This document shows positions 23,580-34,141 of a DNA stretch of 64,000 nucleotides, piece after piece. Position 1 is the first letter of the stretch; each line of letters opens with the position of its first letter. The notes under the pieces are model-generated. The model was not told the DNA's origin. It saw nothing but the letters and a program-made list of their open reading frames with translations, and searched no databases. Origin of the DNA: Amyloporia xantha (taxonomy: Eukaryota > Basidiomycota > Agaricomycetes > Polyporales > Adustoporiaceae); the NCBI GenBank assembly GCA_036971615.1, contig JAYKKR010000007.1, positions 930,001 to 994,000 of the forward strand. Reading direction: 5' to 3'. The position numbers and the translations under genes are program-made.

Positions 23580-23900
23580 ATGTCTGCACTGACCCAACAG
23601 TCTCGCACCTTACTGTCCTCATACATCTCCACTTGCCTTCGTCCGCGCCGCAGTAGGTGCTCGATTGCGGCGACGTTACGGGGCGAGACAGAGGAAGCTT
23701 GCGTTTCGAACGAGTATCGGACGAAGAGGAGGAACTTCGGGCGGACCGCAGATGGCTTGCTGCCCACCATGCGAAGTGCACTGATTCACACGGAAGCAGT
23801 CATCAATCCCAAGAATTATGTACAGTGTGAGGTAACTGACCGCCGGTAGAGCGAGAGGACCTCTTTCTGGAGGCCTGAGTGGTGGGCAGACATATTCTGA
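23580..23900 (+). CDS. possible small protein of unknown function
   Basis: The frame from the ATG at 23580 begins MSALTQQSRTLLSSYISTCL, is Arg/Ser-rich and acid-poor at the N-terminus like a mitochondrial presequence, and runs unspliced to 23849 (89 residues). Removing a very short 30-nt GT-AG segment (about 23819-23848) would join it in phase to SERTSFWRPEWWADIF with a stop at 23898-23900, a plausible C-terminus. The short intron and lack of a known domain keep this tentative. It lies between two mitochondrial-protein genes. Confidence 0.28.
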
Positions 23901-24098
23901 TGTAGTTCAGATGGGACGGGGGTTAATTCTGAATGTCGCTACTTAGGACATGCGTACAGATCCTTACAACAACGGAGGACCAGGTCGTCGCCGACTAGCT
24001 CCGATCGACGCGCTCTATACCGTGTACCATCACGTGATCAACACGTAGCTCGGAGTCGCGTCTGCAATCTGGAATCCTGAATTCACCTCCCGTCCAGC

Positions 24099-25330
24099 AT
24101 GCTACGACCCCCGCGGGCAGGTCTTACGTTCTCTCCGTGCAGAATCTCCCCTACAAGTTACTATCTGCGTCTCTCAAATGTTAAACGATGTCTGGCAACT
24201 AGTCCTGATTCAAGCTCGGACAGGGGCATTCGCGATCCAAACGCTTACTGCAGCGACCTCGTCCGTAGCCGTGATTACGAGATGTACCTAGCCTCCCAAT
24301 TTTGGCCCAGAGATCTTCGCAGTCACTTTCTTGCGCTCCGAGCCTTTTATGTGTGTGAACATCTTTCATACCGTGATTAACACACGTTCAACGCTAGCGG
24401 ACACCCAGGTGGAACTGGCCTCAGTGCAAGAGGCAGTGTCAAATTCTATGATAGGCAAGATGAGGATGCAATTCTGGAGAGACGCTGTCAAGGAGATATC
24501 CGATGTGCGTATGCGGCGCGACATCTTTGGCCAAATCTTTTCGTGGTTTGGTGACCAAGGATCTCACGTAGGGCAGACCGCCGAGACATCCCATTGCGCT
24601 TGCTCTATATGACGCGTGTCAGAGAGTTAATTTACCAACATACTATCTGAAGAGGATCATCGATGCACGGGTGAGTGAACTGAGTCTGGGCCTCTCTGGT
24701 ATCAGTTGATCTGGACGTGTCCTAGGATGCTGAGTTGCATGCTCCGACACATCTGACTCTTGACTCTCTCACTGCTCACGCGGAGTCCACAGCATCCACA
24801 TTCTTGTATCTGCTTCTATCCCTGACATCTCTGTCCTCATCATCCACTTTATCACACGCTGCGTCACACCTCGGTATAGCGCAAGGGGTCACCACGCTCC
24901 TTCGCTCATTGCCGTACCATGCATCGCAAGGCCGGATGGTCATACCAGCGGAGATTACTGCCCGCCACGGTGTAAGCCAGGAAGAAGTGTTCCGACGAGG
25001 GGGCCAGGCTAAGGGAATCGAAGACGCGGTGTTCGAGTTCGCTACGGTCGCGAATGACAATCTGCTGACGTCCCTGGAGATGTTCAAGCACGAGAACATG
25101 GGCGGCAAGATACCGGAGAGAGCGAGGCCGGTGTTCCTCTCTGGCGTACGTGGTTTTGACGACTGGTCAGCGACATAGCACGCTCAGCATCTTTTTTGCA
25201 GGTGCCGACGAGACTTTACCTAGAGCGTCTTGAGTCAGTGAATTTTGACGCATTCCACCCTTCGCTGCAGCTGCGAGATTGGAAATTACCCTGGAGAATA
25301 TGGCGTAGTTACTACAAAGGCAGTTTCTGA
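24099..25330 (+). CDS. NDUFAF6-like mitochondrial complex I assembly factor (squalene/phytoene synthase fold)
   Basis: Family members have the trans-isoprenyl diphosphate synthase fold but act in complex I assembly. The start at 24099 gives a basic presequence (MLRPPRAGLTFSPCRISPTS). The first conserved block is DYEMYLASQFWPRDLRSHFL with ALRAFY, then, after an intron, VELASVQEAVSNSMIGKMRM and QFWRDAVKEISD. The next exons read GRPPRHPIALALYDA and PTYYLKRIIDARDAELH. The long exon at about 24730-25150 holds GIAQGVTTLLRSLPYHASQG and the late helices. The last exon ends LQLRDWKLPWRIWRSYYKGS and F, stop at 25328-25330, typical of fungal members. The DxxxD motifs of true prenyl synthases are only partly kept, which fits the assembly-factor branch. 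Four introns. Confidence 0.88.
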
Positions 25331-25753
25331 TGTATACCTTGTTCGTTACTACTACTATCGCCACTTCATATATCGAGCACAACGGCTGTTTCTGTCGCTA
25401 CATCTGCCAAATGTCTCTTTCAGTCACAACGAGACTGTGGGCCGCCCATTGAACAGTCACACCCGCCACCGTGTCCGGCTTTAGAAAGTTGGAGGTCCGC
25501 CCCGGGGGCCAAGCGGCTCAGTTGGCAGATTGAACCGAGCATTCTCATCTATCGACCGCCCAAGGCCACTGCGGTTGTCTTCCTTCATCTTATATCTCAC
25601 CGGACACACACTGGCTGTGGTGAGCGTGGACGCAGCTTCTCTGATTACGACGTGGTTGTGGTGCACTCCGAAGACAGTATGGACCGCCTTTGCGGTAGGT
25701 TTCCGGTATTTAGTGACAAGCGGGGATAGCTTCTCTAATCCCGCTGTGCTATC
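25331..25753. other. intergenic region upstream of F-box gene
   Basis: 423 bp. The minus-strand open frame across it (25481-25909) runs into the F-box start and has no family resemblance, so it is treated as chance. Probably 3' UTR plus promoter. Confidence 0.35.
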
Positions 25754-28700
25754 ATGCTCCGTCATCCCCCAGACGAAATAATTCAAATAATTCTCAATGA
25801 GCTGGACGACCCGACATCCTTCAGCCTCGTCTGCAAACAATTCCACGCAATAACGAAGGATCCCTATGTCCGCGCCTCCTACTTTCTTACTCGCTATGGG
25901 CGCATTCAAGCTTTGTATTGGGCCCTTGGGAGAGGAAAGCTGATGAACGAGAGAGTGATTGACGTATGTAGCTCACAATCGTCCAGACATCCCCGATGAC
26001 CTCACCTTTCTGTCCCGCATCCAGATTCTCCTGTCTAGCGGTGCCCACCTATCGCGATACCTGGTGCAGTGTGCCATACACCATTATTTCCGTACCCAGA
26101 TGCCTTTCATCAAGACCAAATGGGTCCGCACGATTTCCTTGCCCGTCTTCACATACTTTATGTCACTGGCCACTCGCATGTATGGCGATATCCCGGTCGG
26201 CAAGGGTGATGATGATTGTTCTGTCTTCACGGCGCTATTGAAGTCTAGCAGGTTCCCAACGGAAGCACGGATAGGCAAATGGGAGACATGGAAAGAGTTG
26301 CTCGAGAAGTACAAGGCAAGTAGCATGACTCTTTGACTATGACCTACCGTATTAAGTTGGCGATTTCAGTTCATACCCTTCTGCAACAAGGTACGTAGCA
26401 GCCCAGACTGAGCTTATACCTGGCTATATCCGCCTGTATCCGTTGCTAGGACCCTATGATGGCTCAATTTCCCCTTGTGCTGGCAATTGAGCCCCGCCTC
26501 CTGCCATACGCCCGCGCCAATGGCTTCCGAATGGATCGCAAGGTAACAACTCGCGATAATACAGTGCTGTTCCATCAGTTCACGTGCCTTTTGCAGTACC
26601 GCAATTTTGTCTTTCGAAAGATGTTCGAGAAACCGGCGGTACACTTTGATGGTCGTGCGGACGAGATTGTCCGGAATGTCTGCGAACTGTCGCGGCTGGA
26701 TTCTAAGTACGGTATTTTCATCCCTCAATACAATGCCCTCCTTTTCAAACAGATGACTCATGATTATGCGGTATATGACCTTAGTATGTTTGTCAACCGG
26801 ACAGTCGCTGCGGAAATCTGTATGGAATCGAGGACGAATGAACCTGCTTATACGGCGCTCAAGAGATTGGACAAAGAGGGTGTTTTAAAGTTTGAGCTAT
26901 CGTACGTATCCGACACCGCTGCACAGTATCATTCAATCTGATATGGTCTACAGAACGTTGGTCGAAGAGCTCACCAAGGTGATCTATCTAGTCGGGACAT
27001 TTCACGAAGCAGGCTTAACTCACATTCTGCAGATGTTTATTAACACTCGCTCTGTCTCCAATACGTACACCTACCATGTGCTGCGCGAGTTAAACCGCGA
27101 CTTCCCCTCGCAAGATCCAACAGTCCGACTTGTCTTGCTATGCACGACTTTCTTCTCCGAGGGAATATCGCTGCTTGCCACTCCATCCCCTTCGACGATT
27201 TTCGGCCCTTATGTGAATTCCTGCCGCGAGAAAATCGAGAGTATGGGATTAAGCCCGGTAACACGCCAAGATCTGTTCGAGGTGCTTGTCAACAAATTCG
27301 TGCCGGATCGCTTCGGGGGGATACTGGAGTACGGGCGGACGGTAGTCGGATTGGGCCAGGAGGACATAGACAAGTTGACTCGGGACGTCGCGATCGCTTG
27401 TCTGGAAATCGGATGCAAAGGGAAGATGTTGAAGAAGCTAGTTGACGCAGACCCGTCGCTCTCGGACGTCATTGCCACGCATGTGCTGCGCAGATTTCAG
27501 TTGAGCTTGGGCGATTTGCCCCCTTCCGAAGACGAGAAGGCCTGTCGGGATTTCGAGGCCAGGCTGTGCAGGGACTTTGTGATCTTTAGGCGGCCTGGAG
27601 TTCCCGTCGACGAGCCGCAAACTCAGGCTGTTGAAGCTGCGTTGGAGACAGCGTTGATGAACGCGGAACACGATGCGGATGGGAACGAGAATAATGGGGA
27701 TGAAAGTGAAGAGGAGGAGGATATGATCGGATCAAGCGATCCTCCCAATGACGGTGATGCTGAAGACCTCGTGCGTCACTCTATGATTAGATTTCTTACC
27801 CTGACTGCGCTCGCTCACCGATCCACTTGATCAGGGTCCGATAGGTCAAGACACGTTGACCACGATGATTAGGAGAGACGAATTGGCACCGTCCCGGCGC
27901 CGACGATTTTATGAAATGTACTCGTCGTATAATGATAATATGGGTAAGTTGACATATCCAACAGGTAAGTATCGGGCACAGCCAATCTGTACGTGTATAT
28001 TTCTCACTCTTTCCTCAGAATATCAAACGGTCGGTCGATGGGTCCGTGGTCATTATGGTCGTCGGAGTGCTGTCACCGCTGTCTTCATGCTGCATGCGGT
28101 CCTTAACGAGAACGCGATGGTGTGCAATGCTCTCACTGTCTTAGGTGCGAATGACATCGCTCACCAACAATTGATGTGACAGGTCCTTCAACCTTATTTT
28201 TACAATGAGCCGTATGACACATCAACTCGAGTGCCCATAACGTTGAAACACTTCAAGATGCTTGCTCGATTAGGCCGAGCACCGGTGAGATTCCCGCATC
28301 CAATATCTGCTTTGTGTCACTCAAACATAGATGACAGAATCCGGTGCTGTTCGACGACATCGAGGCAGGGATCGAGTTCTACTTCAGCGAAGAGGACTAC
28401 TTGACTCCGGAAGAACTCAGCGGGATCGCTCCCAACTGTAGCAAGGCACGCAATCGAAAGGTCAAAGTCAAGACCGAATACAAAACTAATGCTACTGTCG
28501 ATCCTTTGGCGTTTTCGTTGATTCCTTCGGGCTCCAAGCCACAGAGTCATGGACGAGGAAAGAAGAGACCTCGCCGATCTGTGGCGGCGACGGTCAAGTC
28601 TTACGCTGTCCCCGATAGTGATGATGAAGAGATCGCTGAGGAGATGAAGGTGGATGATGATGCTAAGAAGAGGCGATCGGAGACCAATCTACAGCAATGG

Positions 28701-29090
28701 ATCAAACATCTGACTATCCTGCATAAAGAGGAGCAGAGAAAAGTAGGCCTGGTTAATTGGTTTGGTGGCTTGCACTCCTCTCATTCTTCTCGATAGTACA
28801 AGGAAAAGAAGAAACGTGAGCAAGCGGCGGCGGAGCCTGATGCGAAAGTTCGCGTGTCTAAGGTACGATGCGCTCTTTGAAAAGTTGTGTAAATTTCCTT
28901 CAACAGTTGCTTCCAGAGCGAGTTCTTCAAAACATTAACTACGAACCTCGCACGTCTGCGCAAAGCCGATCGGGAGAAGCGCAAGCTGTTGTACGGGTCT
29001 GATGTGCCGAGCGAAGACTATAGCGAAGGAGAGGAGGACGAATACCAGTACCGGACTACGCGTTCGAAGCGACGTAAAGTCGAAGACTGA
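25754..29090 (+). CDS. long F-box protein, basidiomycete-type
   Basis: Begins MLRHPPDEIIQIILNELDDP and TSFSLVCKQFHAI, a standard F-box that should bind Skp1 in an SCF ubiquitin ligase. It is followed by a helical region of roughly 900 residues without recognisable LRR, WD40 or Kelch repeats, so the substrate is unknown. About ten exons can be followed in one frame. Examples are YFLTRYGRIQALYWALGRGK, the exon around 26450-26930, the 27000-27770 exon ending in an acidic DGDAEDL, the 28194-28285 exon (VLQPYFYNEPYDTSTRVPIT) and the 28331-28796 exon (NPVLFDDIEAGIEFYFSEED). The C-terminus is Lys/Arg-rich with nuclear-localisation-like runs (RGKKRPRRS; TTRSKRRKVED, stop 29088-29090). A nuclear or chromatin-linked substrate is plausible but unproven. 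Confidence 0.75.
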
Positions 29091-30190
29091 ACGACTTACG
29101 TTCTGAAACTATGGCTCATTTTGCATTGGCTTCCCCGGCACGTAACATTTATTATAAACCATCATCATCGTGGACAGATATCACATTCCCAGTCATGCAT
29201 GCATCTACTCGGGCTACTTATCCACTCCTTGACATTGTTCATCCGCGACATCTCTGCACGTATAGCTTTTCATATTCGTAGTGCGTTTGGTTATGTTTCC
29301 AGAAGTAGCTCAGCCTCTACATAATCTCACCAATGATACGTTAATGTCAGTGTGGTAGTGACTGTGTGTACTATGCCTAACCATGCACTCGGCACACCCC
29401 CCATGTCGGCACCTTCTTTAGAGTAAATTTGGAGCCCAAAACCGTTCTCTTTTGGTGGGAAAACAACAAACTTCGGCGCGAAAGTTTGAAATCTGGCCTG
29501 CTGATTGGCTACAGGTCACGCCTGCCGACATGGGGGGTCTGCCGAGTGCATGGTTAGACATAGTATAAACACAGCGGTCGCACCGAGTGTTTTACTTCTT
29601 TTGCGTCTTGTCCAATGGTAATCATCTATATATAGCCTGTGATATTCCGTGATAAGATTTCGCGGACCCCTTTATGGTGTTGAACCCCCCCCCCCTCCCG
29701 CCTAACATCTGCATCATGTTTAAGCATCTGGCTGGGTTTTCTCCAGTTCGGGCTGCGGAGCATCGCCATCTCTGCACAAGTTTGAAGAGGATAGATTCAC
29801 GTGATCTGGGCCGAATATTGCTTTGACAGAGTTCCTCAGATCTAGAGGCTCAGCCACACCCTCAAGTTTCAACTGTACCTACGGCGGGAAATTCATCGGA
29901 GACGCATCGCGTCCGTTACTTTCATTGGCATTTCCATACGACTCAACACGTGAATCGAGCTCAACGTGCCTGCGAGACATGATCATGATGCACGATTGTG
30001 CAACGACTTCTCTGAGAGTGTCTAAGCCGTCATTTTTGTATAATTATTGATACATTTGCAGTACTGCACCACGAGCCGAGAGTATCGTAAGAGGAATGAA
30101 CATGTGCAATCGTCAGATGTTCGTGACCGACTCATCAAGTTGTAGAACATCTAGAACTCTCGAAGTCGACCGCCACAGCCTGCTGTAAGT
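29091..30190. other. intergenic region between convergent F-box and BRI3-like genes
   Basis: 1.1 kb holding the MITE-like element (29369-29565) and an 11-base run of C at 29685-29695. No coding sequence is supported; the frame at 29823-30050 lacks family resemblance. Confidence 0.5.
29369..29565. mobile_element. 197-bp MITE-like element with 41-bp terminal inverted repeats and TA target duplication
   Basis: The left arm (29371-29411) and right arm (29523-29563) are inverted copies of a 41-bp sequence that starts CTATG and ends GTCGGCA, differing at two positions only. Each arm is bordered by TA (29369-29370 and 29564-29565), the target duplication made by Tc1/mariner-type transposases. The 111-bp interior has no coding capacity. 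Small size, near-perfect long TIRs and a TA border point to a non-autonomous Tc1/mariner derivative. It sits in the 3' intergenic space of two converging genes. No second copy was seen in this window. Confidence 0.78.
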
Positions 30191-30569
30191 CTAAAGGACA
30201 GTCCCACATCGTGAGCATGTTTTCTTCACATCGCACCTACAACCACCATGTGAGTTTCGTTTATCTACAGCTCCAGATAAATCTTGACTTACAGCAAGAA
30301 CAGGAGACCGATTGGGAAAAGTAGGACCGCGCAGATGATACCGCACACGCCGTACTTCTTCTGGACCTGGTGTTCACCCCTCGCGCAGCGCGCCATAACT
30401 GTGGAGCCGCGATATGGCCGGCATGGGCAGCAGAAACCGTGAGCAGAAGCCTTCGGAAACATCCTGAGTTTTTATACTCACGTTCCTGCTGATACTGAGT
30501 TCCTGCCTCTGCCGCGGATGGCGTAGCTGCGTACGCTCCTTGAGGAGGATACCCTTGTGCCTTCTCCAT
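30191..30569 (-). CDS. BRI3-like small membrane protein (three-exon mini-gene)
   Basis: Exons 30482-30569, 30293-30398 and 30191-30236 join in frame with GT-AG borders to give 79 residues. The N-terminus (MEKAQGYPPQGAYAATPSAA) is Pro/Tyr/Ala-rich. A cytosolic Cys segment (LMARCARGEHQVQKKYG) precedes one hydrophobic segment (VCGIICAVLLFPIGLLFLLC), and the tail DVKKTCSRCGTVL provides a CxxC. This order (Pro-rich head, CxxGxH-like part, membrane segment with LFPIG, terminal CxRCG) matches the brain protein I3 (BRI3) family, whose vertebrate members are endolysosomal. The unspliced reading is nonsense after residue 29. Family call rests on motif layout; function in fungi is unknown. Confidence 0.72.
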
Positions 30570-31667
30570 CGTGTGTATAATGGCAATGATAAAGAATGAC
30601 CGAACGGGGACGAGAGAGGAGAGACGACGTTACTGGGGGAAGCTGAAAGGTCAGTGCTGCAGTACTATTTGTACAAACCATCGCGTCGGGCAGTGCCCGA
30701 CAAGATTTGAGACCACCGATTGCGACGCCCTCGCCAACGTGCCCAAGGCTGGCTCTAGGTCTGTCGTATCCACGACGCTTATCCAGCGCGGGAGGCAGAG
30801 TCTCAGTTTCACGAGAGGATATGATCGGAATATGACTGTTAGCAGCGCGGTGGCGCATAACGAAGCACTGAACGAGTCGAAATGATGCGCTGACAGCACC
30901 TCAGAGCGCCCATCACCCCGTTCTACAGATGGGAGCGGGGACGGCGGACGCTTCAGTCTGCGTCACGCGCCGGCTCTGAAAGTCTGATACACGGTCCTGC
31001 ACGGCTCATCACCGAAGCAGCATTCCATATCAACAGAGCGACGCGGGCATTGGGTACTCAACTGCATCGGACTTCAAGCTTCGCAGCCCAGGAACAACCA
31101 TCAATTTGAGAACGCGATCCACAAAATGGCGAAGAACCTCGAAACCAGCCTAGACACGATTCGTATTTCTCCTTTTCTCCTAGCGCATTCATTTTTCTAC
31201 TATCGAGCGAGGCGTACGCCGAATAACCTGCTGAAGGTAAGTGATACACGGGTAACAGACAGAAAGACGATCAAGAAGTGGGCGAACTAGTACAGAGTAA
31301 GACAGGGGTCACAAAGATACAGTAGGAAGAAAGCGAGCCGAAAGAGGTGTCAAAAGGGTGAGTGACAGTAATGGAGGGGGTTCACGGCAGATTGATAACG
31401 GCGAGTGATGGTCGTTATAGACGCACAATCTTTTGAAGACGTACGCCAATTGGAGAAATTAGGTATCCAGCGAATCGTCGACCGCCACAAACGCCTGTAA
31501 GCCTGTACGCGGTCCAACTCATTGTGAATGCGATCTTCGTGGTACTTCTCGAATTAGATAACAGCCGTAAGCGGGATCACCAAGCCACTGCATACTGGGG
31601 CTGTTCCGGCTTGTGGTACTGCACGCGATGGTGTTATTGAGCGACGAGAATGAGTGCGGTCTATCAC
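30570..31667. other. intergenic region, no gene recognised
   Basis: 1.1 kb between the BRI3-like promoter and the 3' end of the DUF6534 gene. Only short, unremarkable open frames are present. The C-terminus of the DUF6534 protein could extend into 31500-31667 if an alternative last splice site (AG before about 31685) is used. Confidence 0.35.
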
Positions 31668-33741
31668 TCACGGAATCCCTGGAGACTTGGACCTCGCGAT
31701 GAACGTCAACTTCAAGAACGGTCCCCTACGCCGAATACAGCTCAAGTAGGATTTTTCAGTGCATGAGAGGGAGGCACATACCGAGCTAGCCTGCGGATCA
31801 CGCATTGCAGTGTTTTTGGAGTCTTTCCCGACCATCAGGAACGTCGGCATGGTTGCGGCCTCGCCGTCTGTTCCGCGACCGCGCAAGACTCTTCGAGTGT
31901 TCAACCTGGTGGGTGATCGTGGTCTATGATACACGATAAATGATAGCATCAGAGAAGGAAGACGTACGTCGCGAGGAAGGAATTGGCGTATACTGTTCGT
32001 AACACGCCATCAGTGACGACGGTATCATCAGGATGAGAACTGAACGTACACTTGCTGAGCACGAAATAGAAGCCCATGAACATGAAGTTCTCTGGCATGA
32101 TATCGTACTGCAATAGGCATCAGTCACTCCGAAGCTGTTCTCTTGGTGATGATGGTAATCACCAAAATCAGGGTGGTCAAGCTGATGGCACTGTGATTCA
32201 TACATACGAACCTTTCAACAACCTACATCAGAGCACGTGAGGGATCAACGCACCTTGTAAGTACGCCAGTGTTGACGGCGTAGAGAGTGAGATTGTTAAC
32301 GAGCGAGTCATCTCTGCGAATCGAAGTGCATAATCCGTCAGCATGTGTTTACACACTGGTGATACGGAGCCCTCTTACTTTGAGTAACCGGTACGTAAGT
32401 TGCGCAAGAAGAAGCAGAGCGCTCCCGCAGTGGCCATGTCGGTCGCCACGCCCAATGCGAGCGAAATGCTCCCGATGACCTTCCGAGCGATCACACATGA
32501 GAATAAACCCACGACCATGAGGACGCAACAGACCTTCACATCCGCCAGTTTTGTTAGGTTGGGCACCCTAAATCTGTGGCGGAGTTGTCAGCGTTCCAGA
32601 CATGAAGACAAGTCCCCGTGCATCTCACGCTTCTGCCGTATACACTACAGTTGAGGGGCAGGAAATCAACAGGTGAGCGCCTTCAGGTGAGGTGCACAGC
32701 CTGACGGCTTACCGCATGCCATTGCTGAGAAGAGAACGTGAGTTCCCACTGAATAAGAGAGAGCGCATGGTCGGACTCACCCAATTGAGAGAATGTCAAC
32801 AACAGCTACCGACGACAAGAGCTTCAGTGAGATCATTCTAAATAATGAAGGTCAGTCTACTCACGATGAATCCCGTAACCCACACATTACAATTGCTGAC
32901 TACAACGCTATGAGGCAACGTCACATTGTCGTAATATTGGACACTCACATCTCCAAACACGCATTGCAAAGCAGCTATCGCCCGTCGATCAGTCGAAGGT
33001 CTATGTGGCATGAGAGAAATCATGACGATACTCACGCTTTCACAATTGCACCTGCTGTAGCCTGCACACCCACCTCACGTGAGACCGGCGGTCAATCACG
33101 AAAACAAATTTCACTCACACCCAGTGTCACCTGGAGCTGTTCCCATCCGCTGTTGAATAACAGGGTATCAATGCGATGGTATTGCACCGAGGACTCACAA
33201 TCAGGGACCTGTACATGACGATCAGCAAATGGTAATCGAAGGACGCAGCTCACGCACCATTGAGGATGCTCAAGTAAGACGAGAGGGTTTCCCCATGAGC
33301 TATATATGCATGGTCAACCATCACCAAAAATAGAGTCGGGTCCGCGGACGTACGTTACGAGGTAAAAGTAGACCGCATAGGCGATGAATACCTGGTCGAC
33401 CACTTCCAGCAACCTGGAATCCATTATGAACATATCACGGTGGATTATACGCGTGACATACCACAAGGCCGCGACCTGAAAAATAGCATTTCGGATATGA
33501 ATTCATACCGGGGTGAAGAAGAAGACAGGTACGCACCAAGCATTTATAGAAGGGGCGATCTAGCGGATAGCGGCGAAAGTAGGTGTACATCTGGGTGCTG
33601 AGGGTTCCTAGCAGACTGTACAGATATATAGACGTGCTTTTCCCCCGATAAAATGAATCCCCCTTACACGCAGGAAACCCCGAATCCGATGAAGGGTGCA
33701 CCAAACGTGGTGAACTTGTCCGAGCCCAGCGCGTTGGCCAT
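31668..33741 (-). CDS. DUF6534-type seven-helix membrane protein
   Basis: Family of integral membrane proteins greatly expanded in mushroom-forming fungi; function unknown. The start at 33741 (MANALGSDKFTTFGAPFIGF) runs through an intron to VLLGTLSTQMYTYFRRYPLD and RPFYKCL. Later exons include RLLEVVDQVFIAYAVYFYLV, the TM exon VKVCCVLMVVGLFSCVIARK, and the family motif GVATDMATAGALCFFLRNLR, TGYSK, DDSLVNNLTLYAVNTGVLT. Then come YDIMPENFMFMGFYFVLSK and the C-terminal exon LNTRRVLRGRGTDGEAA. About ten short exons. I place the stop at 31668-31670, but the last junction is ambiguous. All canonical segments appear present, so the gene is probably intact. Confidence 0.8.
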
Positions 33742-34141
33742 GGTCGTCCAAGGTGTCGGAAACGAGTGTGAAGATCAAAGGATTGAGACGTGCCAGACTC
33801 CCAACACCTTTAAGGAGGGCGCTGAGGGGGAGATGATTGGAAGGGGGGTCAGAGATGTGGAAAGAGGAAAGCAGGGCAGACGCCTTGAGCTTCCTTGTCC
33901 ACGGCCTCCGAGTGCCCAAACGACGCCCGAAGCAGAAGCTATGGCAGCCAAACTACTGCCGCGGCTCGGGCATCCCTCGTTCTGAATACACTCTCCCCAT
34001 ATTTGGCAATTCATTATAATTGTTCGCAGGATCTGGAATCTGGCCCCCCTTACCACACGATCTGATGGTGGCACATGTCTTTCCCCGCACTCTCGCCGCT
34101 CCATGTCCACTCAGACACAGAGAAAATAGCAATGGTCAGAG
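33742..34141. other. intergenic region between DUF6534 and YEATS genes
   Basis: 400 bp. Both neighbours are on the minus strand, so it carries the DUF6534 promoter and the YEATS-gene 3' UTR. No gene or repeat noted. Confidence 0.4.

Noticed and set aside
22453..25330. Idea of an operon-like mitochondrial cluster (uL29m, small ORF, NDUFAF6-like)
   Set aside because: Separate promoters and gaps of several hundred bases, and the middle ORF is doubtful; adjacency of two mitochondrial genes may be chance.
25481..25909. 142-codon minus-strand open frame
   Set aside because: It overlaps the F-box start codon, has no family resemblance and no splice support; judged a shadow frame.
29685..29695. Run of eleven C bases
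   Set aside because: A simple homopolymer in an intergenic region; length may be inaccurate and no function is implied.
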